Of a stretch of 64,000 nucleotides of DNA, positions 33,787 to 42,972 are shown piece by piece. This DNA is from Vannielia litorea. GTDB taxonomy: Bacteria; Pseudomonadota; Alphaproteobacteria; Rhodobacterales; Rhodobacteraceae. The translations under genes were made by a program, and so were the position numbers. The notes beneath the pieces were generated by a model, which did no database searches, was not told where the DNA came from, and saw only the letters and a program-made list of their open reading frames with translations. The DNA lies in contig NZ_FSRL01000002.1 in NCBI RefSeq assembly GCF_900142295.1, positions 62,001-126,000 of the forward strand, given 5' to 3'. Position 1 is the first letter of the stretch, and each line of letters begins with the position of its first letter.

Positions 33787-35817
33787 ATGCCTCAAACCAT
33801 GACCAACCCGCTTCTCACACCGTCCGAGCAGCCCTTCGACCTGCCCGACTTCGCCGCCATCGAGGATGCCCACTTTGCGCCCGCGCTCGATGCCGCCGAG
33901 GCCGAGACCCGCGCCACCATCGCCGAGATCGAGGCCAACCCCGAGGCGCCCAGCTTTGCCAACACGATCGAGGCGCTGGAACTGGCCGACGAGCCCTTGA
34001 ACGACGTGCTGGGGCCGTTCTTTCTGCTCGCCGCCGTCTCCTCCACGCCCGAGCGCGAGAAGCTGCAACGCGCCTTCTCGCCCCGGCTTTCGGCGCTGCA
34101 CTCCGACATCTCGCTCAGCACCAAGCTCTTCGACCGGGTCAATGCCCTCTGGGATACCCGCGAAACCCTCGACCTCACCGACGAGCAGCGCCGCGTGCTC
34201 TACCTCACCCACCGCAGTTTCCGCCGCTCAGGGGCCGGGCTCGACGAGGCCGGGCGCAAGCGGCTGAAGGAGATCAACACCGCGCTCTCGGAAAAGAGCA
34301 CCGCCTTCGGCCTCAACCTGCTGGCCGACGAGCGCGACTGGTTCATGCCTGTGGCCGATCTTGCCGGCTTGCCCGACTTTCTGGTCAATGCGATGAACTC
34401 CGCCGCCGAGGAAAAGGGCAGCGACTCGCCGGTCGTCACCCTCTCCCGCTCGCTTGTGGTGCCCTTTCTACAGTTCTGCCCCAACCGCGACTACCGCCGC
34501 ACCGCCTACGAGGCCTGGACCTCGCGCGGCGCCAAGGGCGGCGAAACCGACAACCGCGCGCTGGCCGCCGAGATGCTGAAGCTCCGCACCGAGCGGGCCG
34601 GGCTGCTGGGCTACGACAGCTTCGCCGACTACCGGCTCGAGACCGAAATGGCCAAGACGCCCGACAACGTGCGCGGCCTGCTCCGCGCCGTCTGGTCGCC
34701 CGCCCGTGCCAAGGCCGAGGCGGACGCAAAGGTGCTGGAACGCCGGCTGCACGCCGATGGCTTCGACGGTCCGCTCGAGCCCTGGGACTGGCACTATTAT
34801 TCCGAGGCCCGCCGCAAGGAGGAGCACGCGCTCGACGAGGCGGAGCTGAAGCCTTTCTTCCAGCTCGACCGCATGATCGAGGCGGCCTTCACCTGCGCCA
34901 CCCGGCTCTTCGGGCTGGAGTTCACCCCGCTGGAGATCCCGCTGCATCACGCCGATGCCCGCGCCTGGGAGGTCACCCGCGACGGTGCGCATATCGCCGT
35001 GTTCATCGGCGATTACTTCGCCCGTGGCGGCAAGCGGTCGGGTGCCTGGTGCTCGGCCCTGCGCTCCCAGCAGAAGCTGGCGGGCGACATCCGCCCCCAT
35101 GTGATCAACGTCTGCAACTTCGCAAAGCCGCCCAAGGGCAAGCCCGCGCTGCTCAGCTACGATGACGCGCGCACGCTGTTCCACGAGTTCGGCCATGCCC
35201 TGCACCAGATGCTCTCGGACGTGACCTATGCCAGCATCTCCGGCACCTCGGTCAGCCGCGATTTCGTCGAGCTGCCCTCGCAGCTCTACGAGCACTGGCT
35301 GGAGGTGCCCGAGGTGCTCTCGGAGTTCGCCACCCATGCCGAGACCGGCAAGCCGATGCCGGAAGACCTGCTCCAGCGGGTGCTCGACGCGGCAACATAC
35401 GACATGGGCTTCTCCACCTGCGAGTTCATCGGCTCCGCGCTGGTGGATCTGGAGTTTCACGCCGGCCCGCCGCCCGCCGACCCGATGCAGAAGCAGGCCG
35501 AGGTTCTGGAAGAGATCGGCATGCCCCGCGCCATCCGCATGCGCCATGCCACCCCGCACTTCGCCCATATCTTCTCGGGCGGCTATGCCTCGGCCTATTA
35601 CTCCTACATGTGGTCGGAGGTGATGGACGCCGATGCCTTCGCCGCCTTCGAGGAGGCCGGCGGCCCCTTCGACCCCGACACCGCCAGGAGCCTCGAGCGT
35701 CACATCCTCTCCGCCGGGGGCATCGAGGAGCCGGAGGCGCTCTACACCGCGTTCCGGGGCCGTCTGCCGGGCGTGGAGGCGCTGCTGAAGGGCCGGGGCC
35801 TGGACGACGTGGCCTGA
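33787..35817 (+). CDS. M3-family oligopeptidase (oligopeptidase A / Dcp type)
   Basis: A 676-residue zinc peptidase. The active-site motif HEFGHALHQ (His-Glu-x-x-His) lies near residue 465, with the third ligand Glu in the downstream FVELPSQLYEHW segment. An N-terminal helical half and the C-terminal RHATPHFAHIFSGGYASAYYSYMWSE-like region (in two conserved blocks) complete the family pattern. It is cytoplasmic (no signal peptide) and degrades peptides, including signal peptide remnants. AAAGGAG lies about a dozen bases before ATG 33787; ATG 33799 is an alternative. Confidence 0.95.
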   Translation: MPQTMTNPLLTPSEQPFDLPDFAAIEDAHFAPALDAAEAETRATIAEIEANPEAPSFANTIEALELADEPLNDVLGPFFLLAAVSSTPEREKLQRAFSPRLSALHSDISLSTKLFDRVNALWDTRETLDLTDEQRRVLYLTHRSFRRSGAGLDEAGRKRLKEINTALSEKSTAFGLNLLADERDWFMPVADLAGLPDFLVNAMNSAAEEKGSDSPVVTLSRSLVVPFLQFCPNRDYRRTAYEAWTSRGAKGGETDNRALAAEMLKLRTERAGLLGYDSFADYRLETEMAKTPDNVRGLLRAVWSPARAKAEADAKVLERRLHADGFDGPLEPWDWHYYSEARRKEEHALDEAELKPFFQLDRMIEAAFTCATRLFGLEFTPLEIPLHHADARAWEVTRDGAHIAVFIGDYFARGGKRSGAWCSALRSQQKLAGDIRPHVINVCNFAKPPKGKPALLSYDDARTLFHEFGHALHQMLSDVTYASISGTSVSRDFVELPSQLYEHWLEVPEVLSEFATHAETGKPMPEDLLQRVLDAATYDMGFSTCEFIGSALVDLEFHAGPPPADPMQKQAEVLEEIGMPRAIRMRHATPHFAHIFSGGYASAYYSYMWSEVMDADAFAAFEEAGGPFDPDTARSLERHILSAGGIEEPEALYTAFRGRLPGVEALLKGRGLDDVA

Positions 35818-35851
35818 GTTTCCACCAAGTTATCCACATGCTTACCTTTGC

Positions 35852-35878
35852 GTCACGGGGAGAGCCGCGCCCCGTGAC
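35852..35878. repeat. perfect 9-bp inverted repeat between convergent genes
   Basis: GTCACGGGG (35852-35860) and CCCCGTGAC (35870-35878) are perfect complements around a 9-base spacer. It sits in the 254-bp gap between the convergent M3 peptidase and dctM genes. There is no U-run on either side, so it may be a weak bidirectional terminator. The rest of this gap holds no convincing gene. Confidence 0.5.
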
Positions 35879-36071
35879 AGCCGCCGGTTGAGCGGTGGCC
35901 CGAGTTCGGGGCGCAAGAAAATAACTGGAAACGGACGATTCAGCCGCTTGACCCGGACAGAATGCATGCGCGACTCAGGCAAAGGGCCGCTCCGCTGCGC
36001 TGCCGCATTGCAGGAATGCAATCCCGGCCTGCGACTTTGTTCACACCCGGCGTGACTGACCTTGCGTAATT

Positions 36072-37481
36072 CTACAACCCAAGCAGGAGTCCGGGCAGGT
36101 AGAGCACGATGGCCGGGAAGGCCACAAGCCCCGCGATGGTGAGCGCATCGGCCACGAAGAACGGCGAGGCACCCCGAAACACGTCCTGCACCGAAAGCTC
36201 GGGGCGGACGCCCGCGACGACAAAGCAGTTGAGGCCGATCGGCGGGGTGATGAGGCACAGCTCGGCCATCTTCACCACGATGATCCCGAACCAGATCGCG
36301 CAGCCGGTGGCGTTCATTCCAAAGGCGCTCTCCGCCGCCGTCACCGCCTCGCCGCCGTTCAGCGCGATGACCGCAGGAAAGACGATGGGCAGGGTGAGCA
36401 GCAGCATGCCGATGGCGTCCATGAACATGCCGAGGATCGCGTAGGCGCAGAGGATCAGCAGCAGGGTGACCATCGGCGGCTGGTGCAGGCTCTGGATCCA
36501 GTCCGAGAAGGCACCCGGCAGGTCGGCAAAGCCGAGAAAGCGCACATAGATCAGCACGCCCCAGATGATCGTGAAGATCATCACCGAGAGCTTGGCGGTT
36601 TCCAGGATGGCCGATTTGAACTCCTTCCAGCGCATCCCGCGCCAGAGCGCGATGAGGAACACCAGGAAGGCCCCGAGCGCCCCGCCCTCCGAGGGCGTGC
36701 CCCAGGCGTCGCCTCCGAAGGGGTTGTAGATGAAGAAGATGATGATCAGCACCACGAAGACGATGGGCAGCGCGCCCGGCAGCGCCGCAAAGCGCTCGCC
36801 CCAGCTGAAGCCGGTGACCGGTGGTCCGAGCTTCTTCCAGACCATCGCCATGCCGATCACCATGGTCGCGTAGATCACGGCCGAGAAGGCGCCGGGGATG
36901 AAGCCTGCAAGCAGCAGCGCGCCCACGTCCTGCTCCACGATGATCGCGTAGATGACGAGGATCGCCGAGGGCGGGATCAGCGAGGCCAGCGTGCCCGCGG
37001 CGGCCACCACGCCCGCGGCGAACCGCTTGTCGTAGCCCTCCGCCAGCATTTCGGGAATCGCGATGCGGGCAAACACGGCGGAGGTGGCAACCGAGGCGCC
37101 GGAAACGGCGGCAAAGCCCGCCGTGGCAAAGACGGTCGACACGCCAAGCCCGCCCGGCAACCAGCCCACCCAGCGCTTTGCGGCGGTGAAGAGCGCCTTG
37201 GTCAGGCCCGCGTAATAGGCGAGGTAGCCGATCAGCACGAAGATCGGGATGAGCGAAAGCTCCTGGCTCGACACCTTCGAATGTGGCACCTGGCCCGCGG
37301 TCTTGACCGCCACGGCGATGGCCCAGGAGAGCTCGCCCGCGTCGTAGCCCTTCTTCGACCAGAAAATCCAGACAAGGCCGACGAGCCCGGCGAGGGCGGC
37401 GGCAAAGGCCACGCGGGTGCCGATCAGCACCAGCGCCAGCAGCCCGGCGGTGACCCAGAGGCCGATCTCGATGGAGGTCAT
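36072..37481 (-). CDS. dctM: TRAP transporter large permease DctM
   Basis: A 469-residue polytopic inner-membrane protein with about 12 or more hydrophobic segments. Family features include AATSAVFARIAIPEML-like early motif, PPSAILVIYAIIVEQDVG, and FGMNATGCAIWFGIIVVKMAELCLITPPIGLN. It is the ion-coupled translocating subunit of a tripartite ATP-independent periplasmic transporter. It is longer than the usual 425-430 residues, as in the subfamily with a long central loop. ATG 37481 overlaps the dctQ stop by four bases. Confidence 0.93.
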   Translation of the reverse strand: MTSIEIGLWVTAGLLALVLIGTRVAFAAALAGLVGLVWIFWSKKGYDAGELSWAIAVAVKTAGQVPHSKVSSQELSLIPIFVLIGYLAYYAGLTKALFTAAKRWVGWLPGGLGVSTVFATAGFAAVSGASVATSAVFARIAIPEMLAEGYDKRFAAGVVAAAGTLASLIPPSAILVIYAIIVEQDVGALLLAGFIPGAFSAVIYATMVIGMAMVWKKLGPPVTGFSWGERFAALPGALPIVFVVLIIIFFIYNPFGGDAWGTPSEGGALGAFLVFLIALWRGMRWKEFKSAILETAKLSVMIFTIIWGVLIYVRFLGFADLPGAFSDWIQSLHQPPMVTLLLILCAYAILGMFMDAIGMLLLTLPIVFPAVIALNGGEAVTAAESAFGMNATGCAIWFGIIVVKMAELCLITPPIGLNCFVVAGVRPELSVQDVFRGASPFFVADALTIAGLVAFPAIVLYLPGLLLGL

Positions 37482-38119
37482 CGGGCGTCCTCCTCGAAAC
37501 CGGAGACGGCCTCGGCCTCATGGGCGGCCTGGGCGGCCGCGTCCTCGATCAGTGGCACGGCCACGGGGCGTTCGACCCCGGTGGCAAAGGCCCTGGCGTA
37601 GCCGATGACGTGGATGACGAGGCGCAGGCAGAGCACCCCGAAGGCCACCGGCACCACCAGCTTGGCGGGCCAGAGCGGCAGGCCGATGTCGATGGAGCTG
37701 TCGGCGCTCCAGAGCGGGCGGCCCAGGTCGAAGCTGCGGCCGAAGTGGGCCCAGCTGCCCCAGAGCAGCAGGATCATCAGCGCCAGGACCAAGAGGGTGG
37801 AGAGCAGCTCGAAGAGCCAGAGCGCGCGGCCCCTGAGCCGGCCCACAAGGATATCCATCCGGATGTGCCCGCCGAGGCGGTGGCAGTAGCTCACGCCGAG
37901 GATGGCGATGAAGGGCATGGCGAACTGGATCCAGTCCACGTAGCCCCGGAGCGGCTGGTTGAAGAAGTTGCGCCCGCCCACCGAGGCGACGGCCAGCAGC
38001 ATCAGGCCAAACACGGCCAGCCCGCCGAACAGCGCCAGAACCGTCTCCACCCGAAACAGCGCCCGGTCGATCCGGCTGAGCGTGCTGCCGTCCTCCAGAA
38101 CCGAGGATGATCCTGCCAT
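37478..38119 (-). CDS. dctQ: TRAP transporter small permease DctQ
   Basis: A 213-residue protein with four membrane segments typical of DctQ: VLALFGGLAVFGLMLLAVASV, an amphipathic FAMPFIAILGVSYCHRLGGHIRMDI (the conserved His-Ile-Arg-Met-Asp region), LFELLSTLLVLALMILLLWG and VPVAFGVLCLRLVIHVIG. A charged N-terminus and an acidic cytoplasmic C-tail flank it. It forms the membrane core with DctM. It lies 77 bases downstream of dctP, separated by a strong hairpin, and is coupled to dctM. Confidence 0.9.
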   Translation of the reverse strand: MAGSSSVLEDGSTLSRIDRALFRVETVLALFGGLAVFGLMLLAVASVGGRNFFNQPLRGYVDWIQFAMPFIAILGVSYCHRLGGHIRMDILVGRLRGRALWLFELLSTLLVLALMILLLWGSWAHFGRSFDLGRPLWSADSSIDIGLPLWPAKLVVPVAFGVLCLRLVIHVIGYARAFATGVERPVAVPLIEDAAAQAAHEAEAVSGFEEDAR

Positions 38120-38144
38120 GTTTCTTGCCCCCTCCCGTTATGCG

Positions 38145-38171
38145 ACGGGCCGGAGAGGTGCTCCGGCCCGT
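38145..38171 (-). promoter_or_regulatory. intercistronic hairpin between dctP and dctQ
   Basis: ACGGGCCGGAG (38145-38155) and CTCCGGCCCGT (38161-38171) form a perfect 11-bp stem with a 5-base loop. It lies between the abundant binding-protein cistron and the permease cistrons. Such hairpins often stabilise the upstream message and attenuate read-through, giving more binding protein than permease. No U-run follows. Confidence 0.65.
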
Positions 38172-38195
38172 GCTGTGGTGTTGCTGCGGATCAGG

Positions 38196-39206
38196 TCAGC
38201 TTCCACCGCCGATCACGCCGGTCACGAGGTCCAGCAGCTCCTGGGCGGGCAGGCCCTTGGCGGCGTTGTCCTCGACCCACTGGGCCGCGATCGGCCCGGC
38301 GGCCGCGGCGCGGAACTCCTTCAGCGCCTCGTCGGAATAGGTGATCTGCTCGACCCCCTTTTCCTCCAGCAGCGGGCCCCACTTGGCCATCGTCTCGTTG
38401 TTGTAGAAGTCGATGTAATAGGCGAGGGCCTCTTCCACCGACCCGAGCAGAGCCTCACGCTCGGCATCCGTGAGGGCGGCCAGCGCATCGGTGTTCACCA
38501 CCACGGGGCAGTTGACGGTGCCGGGGTTGAGGTTGGTGGTCCACCACTTTGCGGGCTCGATGGTGCCGAAGCTCATGTGCGCGTGCGGCGCGAAGGCCAC
38601 TGCCTTCACCACGCCCGAGTCCATCGCCTGGCGAGCCTCTTCGGAGGTCACCGAGGTGGGCACCGCGCCGACGGTCTCCATGGCAGAGCCGATCCCGCCG
38701 GTGGCGCGCACCGAGAGGCCCTTGAAGTCGGCCAGGGTCTTGGGCGCGTCACCCACCCCGGCAATGTTGTACTGCGGCATCGGCGAGGGCATCAGCAGCG
38801 TCGCGTTCCAGCGGGCGAGATCGTCCTGCACCGCCGGGTGCTCATAGAGCTTCATCGACACCTCGGTTTCCATCTCCAGCGAGTTCACGCCGAGGAAGGG
38901 CAGCTCGAGAACCGTGAGCGAGGGGTTCTTGTCGGGGTGGTAGCCGGCGCAGATCTGGGCCATCTCGAAGGCGCCGATCTGGATACCGTCGAGATTTTCG
39001 GTGTTCTTCGACAGGCCGCCGTAGCTGATGTTCATGGTGAACTCGCCGCCGGTCTTTTCGCTCACCAGCTCGGCAATCTTCTCGATGTGTTCGGTGAAGG
39101 CGCGGCGCTTGCCCCAAACCGAAACGTTCCACTCCGTCGCCGCGGCCTCGCCAGCGATTCCGGCAGTCATCAGGGCGGCCACGGCCACCTTCGTCATCAT
39201 GTGCAT
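38196..39206 (-). CDS. dctP: TRAP transporter substrate-binding protein DctP
   Basis: A 336-residue periplasmic protein. A signal peptide (about 1-23, VAVAALMTAGIAGEAAA) precedes the DctP fold, recognised by FTEHIEKIAELVSEKTGGEF, a conserved Arg in FKGLSVRATGGIGSAM (the usual carboxylate-binding Arg) and EALAYYIDFYNNETM. It would bind an organic acid and pass it to DctQM. The ligand cannot be predicted; this sequence is of the branch often linked to C4-dicarboxylates or 2-oxoacids. It is first in the operon, divergent from the metal ABC operon. Confidence 0.92.
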   Translation of the reverse strand: MHMMTKVAVAALMTAGIAGEAAATEWNVSVWGKRRAFTEHIEKIAELVSEKTGGEFTMNISYGGLSKNTENLDGIQIGAFEMAQICAGYHPDKNPSLTVLELPFLGVNSLEMETEVSMKLYEHPAVQDDLARWNATLLMPSPMPQYNIAGVGDAPKTLADFKGLSVRATGGIGSAMETVGAVPTSVTSEEARQAMDSGVVKAVAFAPHAHMSFGTIEPAKWWTTNLNPGTVNCPVVVNTDALAALTDAEREALLGSVEEALAYYIDFYNNETMAKWGPLLEEKGVEQITYSDEALKEFRAAAAGPIAAQWVEDNAAKGLPAQELLDLVTGVIGGGS

Positions 39207-39360
39207 GTTTCTCTCCCTGTTGTCTTCGGCTCTTTCGCGTGGCGGAACTCGGTTTCGCCGTTGGGCCGCAGATCCCGATCATCTTAGAAGCATGGTTTTG
39301 CGGATGTGAAGGCTTTTCTGACCTTGCGCCCCGAGCCGGGGCTCCCACTGGCAGAGTAAA

Positions 39361-39381
39361 TGCAAATCATTCTCATTTGCA
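39361..39381. promoter_or_regulatory. Mur/Fur-type box upstream of the metal ABC operon
   Basis: A perfect dyad with half-sites TGCAAAT (39361-39367) and ATTTGCA (39375-39381) separated by CATTCTC. It agrees with the Mur (manganese-responsive Fur) boxes known upstream of sitABCD in Rhodobacteraceae and rhizobia. It lies 58 bases before the sitA-like start and would repress the operon when Mn(II) is sufficient. The dctP start is about 155 bases away on the other strand. Confidence 0.8.
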
Positions 39382-39438
39382 TTGACATGGCTCCGCCGCC
39401 ACCTATTGTCAGCAGCAACACAACCGATGGAGTCCCCC

Positions 39439-40329
39439 ATGCGCAGCCTGAAGGCCCTGCTTGTCGCGGCCCTGGCGCTCTCGCCGCTGCCCGCCCTGGC
39501 CGAGAAGTTCCGGGTGGCCACCACCTTCACCGTCATCGCCGACATGGCCCGCAACGTGACCGGTGATGCGGCCGAAGTGGTCTCTGTCACCCCGCCCGGT
39601 GCCGAAATTCACAATTACGCGCCCACCCCGCGCGACATCCTCGCCGCGCGCGATGCCGACCTGATCCTGTGGAACGGGCTCAACCTCGAACTCTGGTTCG
39701 AGAAGTTCTTTCGAAACCTGGGCGAGGTGCCCGCCGCCGTGGTGAGCGAGGGCGTGGAGCCGATGGGCATCACCTCCGGCCCCTACGACGGCAAGCCCAA
39801 CCCCCACGCCTGGATGGCGCTCAGCTCGGCGCTGATCTACGTCGACAACATCGCCGCCGCGATGTCCGAGCACGACCCGGCGAACGCCTCGACCTATGCC
39901 GCCAACGCCGAGGCCTACAAGGCACGGATCGCGGCCACCATCGCGCCGATCCGCGAAGAAATCCTCGCCTTGCCCGAAGAGCAGCGCTGGCTGGTCAGCT
40001 CGGAGGGCGCATTCTCCTATCTGGCCCGCGACTACGGGCTGAAGGAGCTCTATCTCTGGCCGATCAACGCCGACCAGCAGGGCACGCCCCAGCAGGTGCG
40101 CGCGGTGATCGACACGATCCGCGAGCACGAGATCGCCACGATCTTCTCGGAGAGCACCATCTCCGACAAGCCCGCCCGGCAGGTGGCCCGCGAGACCGGG
40201 GCGCATTACGGAGGCGTGCTCTACGTCGACAGCCTGACCGAGGCCGATGGGCCCGTGCCCACCTACCTTGACCTTCTGCGCGTCACGTCCCAGACCATTC
40301 TCGACGGTCTCAAAGAGGGCAATTCATGA
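39439..40329 (+). CDS. sitA: manganese/zinc/iron ABC transporter substrate-binding protein (SitA-like)
   Basis: A 296-residue cluster A-I metal-binding protein. A signal peptide (about 1-21, [17 protein letters not shown]) is followed by [21 protein letters not shown], the first His ligand in [13 protein letters not shown], the second in [11 protein letters not shown] and acidic ligands in the C-domain ([12 protein letters not shown] and VLYVDSL). The absence of a long His-rich loop argues against ZnuA and for SitA/MntC. It delivers Mn(II), possibly Fe(II), to the permeases. ATG 39439 with GGAG six bases upstream is preferred over ATG 39427. It overlaps the ATPase gene. Confidence 0.9.
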   Translation: MRSLKALLVAALALSPLPALAEKFRVATTFTVIADMARNVTGDAAEVVSVTPPGAEIHNYAPTPRDILAARDADLILWNGLNLELWFEKFFRNLGEVPAAVVSEGVEPMGITSGPYDGKPNPHAWMALSSALIYVDNIAAAMSEHDPANASTYAANAEAYKARIAATIAPIREEILALPEEQRWLVSSEGAFSYLARDYGLKELYLWPINADQQGTPQQVRAVIDTIREHEIATIFSESTISDKPARQVARETGAHYGGVLYVDSLTEADGPVPTYLDLLRVTSQTILDGLKEGNS

Positions 40330-41252
40330 GCCTGGCCACCGAGCCTCACGAGGTCTTCGAGCCCGGCACCGCAGAGGCGGGGGCCGGGCTCAAGGTCGAA
40401 GACATCACGGTCAGCTACCGCAACGGCCATACCGCGCTGCGCAACGCCAGCTTCGAGATCCCCAGGGGGACGATCACCGCCCTGGTGGGGGTGAACGGCG
40501 CGGGCAAATCCACGCTGTTCAAGGCGATCATGGGCTTTCTGCGACTGGCGGCAGGCGAGATCCGCGTGCTCGGCCTGCCGGTGCGCGAGGCGCTCAAGCG
40601 CAATCTCGTGGCCTATGTGCCCCAGGCCGAAGAGGTCGACTGGGCCTTTCCCGTGCTGGTCGAAGACGTGGTGATGATGGGCCGCTACGGCCACATGGGC
40701 TTTCTGCGCCGCGCCCGCGCCGCCGACCGGCAGGCGGTGACGGAGGCGCTCGCGCGTGTGGGCATGGAGAGCTTCCGCCACCGCCAGATCGGCGAGCTCT
40801 CCGGCGGGCAGCGCAAGCGGGTGTTCCTTGCCCGCGCGCTGGCGCAGGAGGGGCAGGTGATCCTGCTCGACGAACCCTTCACCGGCGTCGACGTGACCAC
40901 CGAGGAAGAGATCATCGGCCTCCTGCGCGAGCTGCGCGACGAAGGCCGGGTGATGCTTGTCTCCACCCACAACCTCGGATCGGTGCCAGAGTTCTGCGAC
41001 CGCACCGTGCTGGTCAAGGGCACCGTGCTGGGCTTCGGCCCCACCTCGACGACCTTCACCAGCGAAAACCTCGAGGAGGCCTTCGGCGGCGTGCTGCGCC
41101 ACTTCGTGCTCGGCGGCTCCGACCTGCACGACGATGACGACACCCGCCACATCACGGTCATCACCGACGATGAGCGGCCCTTCGTCATGTACCAGGATCA
41201 GCCCGAACCCCCCTCCGAAACCAGCCACAAGGACGGTGAGGCCAAGCCGTGA
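40326..41252 (+). CDS. sitB: manganese ABC transporter ATP-binding protein (SitB-like)
   Basis: A 308-residue ABC ATPase. Walker A is GVNGAGKST (about residues 58-66), signature LSGGQRKR, Walker [13 protein letters not shown] and switch His in VSTHNLGS. It has a C-terminal extension of roughly 45 residues, including a DDDDTRH acidic patch, beyond the core. The family places it with SitB/MntB/ZnuC. It energises the two permeases downstream. Start ATG 40326 overlaps the sitA stop, and its stop overlaps the GTG of the next gene. Confidence 0.92.
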   Translation: MSLATEPHEVFEPGTAEAGAGLKVEDITVSYRNGHTALRNASFEIPRGTITALVGVNGAGKSTLFKAIMGFLRLAAGEIRVLGLPVREALKRNLVAYVPQAEEVDWAFPVLVEDVVMMGRYGHMGFLRRARAADRQAVTEALARVGMESFRHRQIGELSGGQRKRVFLARALAQEGQVILLDEPFTGVDVTTEEEIIGLLRELRDEGRVMLVSTHNLGSVPEFCDRTVLVKGTVLGFGPTSTTFTSENLEEAFGGVLRHFVLGGSDLHDDDDTRHITVITDDERPFVMYQDQPEPPSETSHKDGEAKP

Positions 41253-42094
41253 CCCTGCTGGAGCCCTTCACCTACGGCTACATGACCAACGCCATGTGGG
41301 TCTCGGCCCTCGTCGGCTGCGTCTGCGCCTTTCTCTCGGCGTTCCTGATGCTGAAGGGCTGGTCGCTCATCGGCGATGCGCTCTCCCATGCCATCGTGCC
41401 CGGCGTCGCCGGGGCCTACATGCTCGGCCTGCCGTTTGCCCTGGGCGCCTTTCTCTCGGGAGGGCTGGCGGCCGGGGCAATGCTCTTCCTCAACCAGCGG
41501 ACCGGCCTGAAGGAAGACGCGATCATCGGCCTGATCTTCACCAGCTTCTTCGGGCTCGGGCTCTTCATGGTTTCGGTCTCGCCGGTGCCGGTCGACATCC
41601 AGACCATCACGCTGGGCAACATCCTCGCCATCACGCCCGAGGACACGCTGCAGCTCGCCATCATCGGCGTGGTGACGCTGGCGATCCTCACCGCCAAGTG
41701 GCGCGACCTGATGGTGACCTTCTTCGATGAAAACCACGCCCGCTCCATCGGCCTCAACACCGGCGGGCTGCGCATCCTCTTCTTCACCCTGCTCGCCGCC
41801 TCCACCGTGGCCGCGCTGCAAACCGTGGGGGCGTTTCTCGTCATCTCCATGGTGGTCACTCCCGGCGCCACCGCCTACCTGCTGACAGACCGCTTTCACC
41901 GCCTGATCTGGCTCTCGGTGCTGATCGGCGCCGGCACCGGCTTCTTCGGGGCCTACATCAGCTACTTCCTCAACGGCGCGACCGGCGGCGTGATCGTGCT
42001 GCTGCAGGTGGCGCTCTTCCTCGCCGCCTTTTTCCTCGCGCCCAGGCACGGGCTGCTGGCGGCCCGCCGGCGTGCCCGGGAGGCGCTGGAATGA
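41249..42094 (+). CDS. sitC: manganese ABC transporter permease (SitC-like)
   Basis: A 281-residue ABC-3 family permease with seven or eight membrane helices. Features include [25 protein letters not shown] near the N-terminus and the cytoplasmic loop after the fifth helix that contacts the ATPase ([14 protein letters not shown]). The following gene encodes a related permease, so the pore is a heterodimer, as in SitCD. The GTG start overlaps the ATPase stop (GTGA). Confidence 0.92.
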   Translation: MTLLEPFTYGYMTNAMWVSALVGCVCAFLSAFLMLKGWSLIGDALSHAIVPGVAGAYMLGLPFALGAFLSGGLAAGAMLFLNQRTGLKEDAIIGLIFTSFFGLGLFMVSVSPVPVDIQTITLGNILAITPEDTLQLAIIGVVTLAILTAKWRDLMVTFFDENHARSIGLNTGGLRILFFTLLAASTVAALQTVGAFLVISMVVTPGATAYLLTDRFHRLIWLSVLIGAGTGFFGAYISYFLNGATGGVIVLLQVALFLAAFFLAPRHGLLAARRRAREALE

Positions 42095-42945
42095 TCGAGG
42101 AGCTGCTGCTGCCGTTCCAGCTGCCCTTCATGCAGAACGCGCTCGCCGTGGCGGCGCTGGTCTCCGTGCCCGCCGCGCTGCTCTCGTGCTTTCTCGTGCT
42201 CAAGGGCTGGTCGCTGATGGGCGATGCGGTCAGCCACGCCGTCCTTCCGGGCGTCGTGCTGGCCTATATCGTCGGCGCGCCCCTCGGGGTCGGGGCGTTT
42301 CTGGCCGGGATGGGCTGCGCCCTGGCCACCGGCTACCTCCAGGAGAACTCCCGCATCAAGCAGGACACGGTGATGGGCGTCGTCTTCTCCGGCATGTTCG
42401 CGCTCGGCCTCGTGATCTACACCGCCATCGCCACGGACGTGCACCTCGACCACATCCTCTTCGGCGACATCCTCGGCATCGGCGCGGCCGATCTCTGGGA
42501 GGCCGGGATCATCGGCGGCGTCGTCACCCTGGCCCTGCTCGCCAAGTGGAAGGACCTTCTGCTGCACGCCTTCGATCCGACCCAGGCCAAGGCCTCGGGG
42601 CTGCCGGTGGGCTGGCTGCATTACGGCCTGCTGGTGGCGCTCTCGCTCACCATCGTCGCTGCGTTGAAGGCGGTGGGCATCATCCTTGCCATCGCGCTGC
42701 TGATCTCGCCGGGGGCCACCGCCTTTCTGCTCACCCGGCGGTTCCACACCATGCTCGCCACCTCCGTCGCCATCGCGCTCTTCTGTGCGCTTTCCGGCAC
42801 CTACGCGAGCTTCTGGCTCGATTCCGCGCCCGCGCCCACCATCGTGCTGGCAATGACGCTCTGCTTCATCGCGGCCTTCATCGCCACGGTGCTCCGCAGC
42901 CGCCGCATGAGCACGCCCCTTGCCCCCGGTGAGCCCGCGCCGTAA
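42091..42945 (+). CDS. sitD: manganese ABC transporter permease (SitD-like)
   Basis: A 284-residue ABC-3 permease homologous to the preceding one (shared LKGWSLMGDAVSHAVLPGVVLAY). About eight membrane segments; the coupling loop is around DPTQAKASGLPVGWL. It forms the second half of the metal channel. The ATG overlaps the sitC stop by four bases. The order binding protein - ATPase - permease - permease behind a Mur box matches sitABCD. Confidence 0.92.
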   Translation: MIEELLLPFQLPFMQNALAVAALVSVPAALLSCFLVLKGWSLMGDAVSHAVLPGVVLAYIVGAPLGVGAFLAGMGCALATGYLQENSRIKQDTVMGVVFSGMFALGLVIYTAIATDVHLDHILFGDILGIGAADLWEAGIIGGVVTLALLAKWKDLLLHAFDPTQAKASGLPVGWLHYGLLVALSLTIVAALKAVGIILAIALLISPGATAFLLTRRFHTMLATSVAIALFCALSGTYASFWLDSAPAPTIVLAMTLCFIAAFIATVLRSRRMSTPLAPGEPAP

Positions 42946-42972
42946 CCCGGACCAAGCAAGCCCGGAACCACC

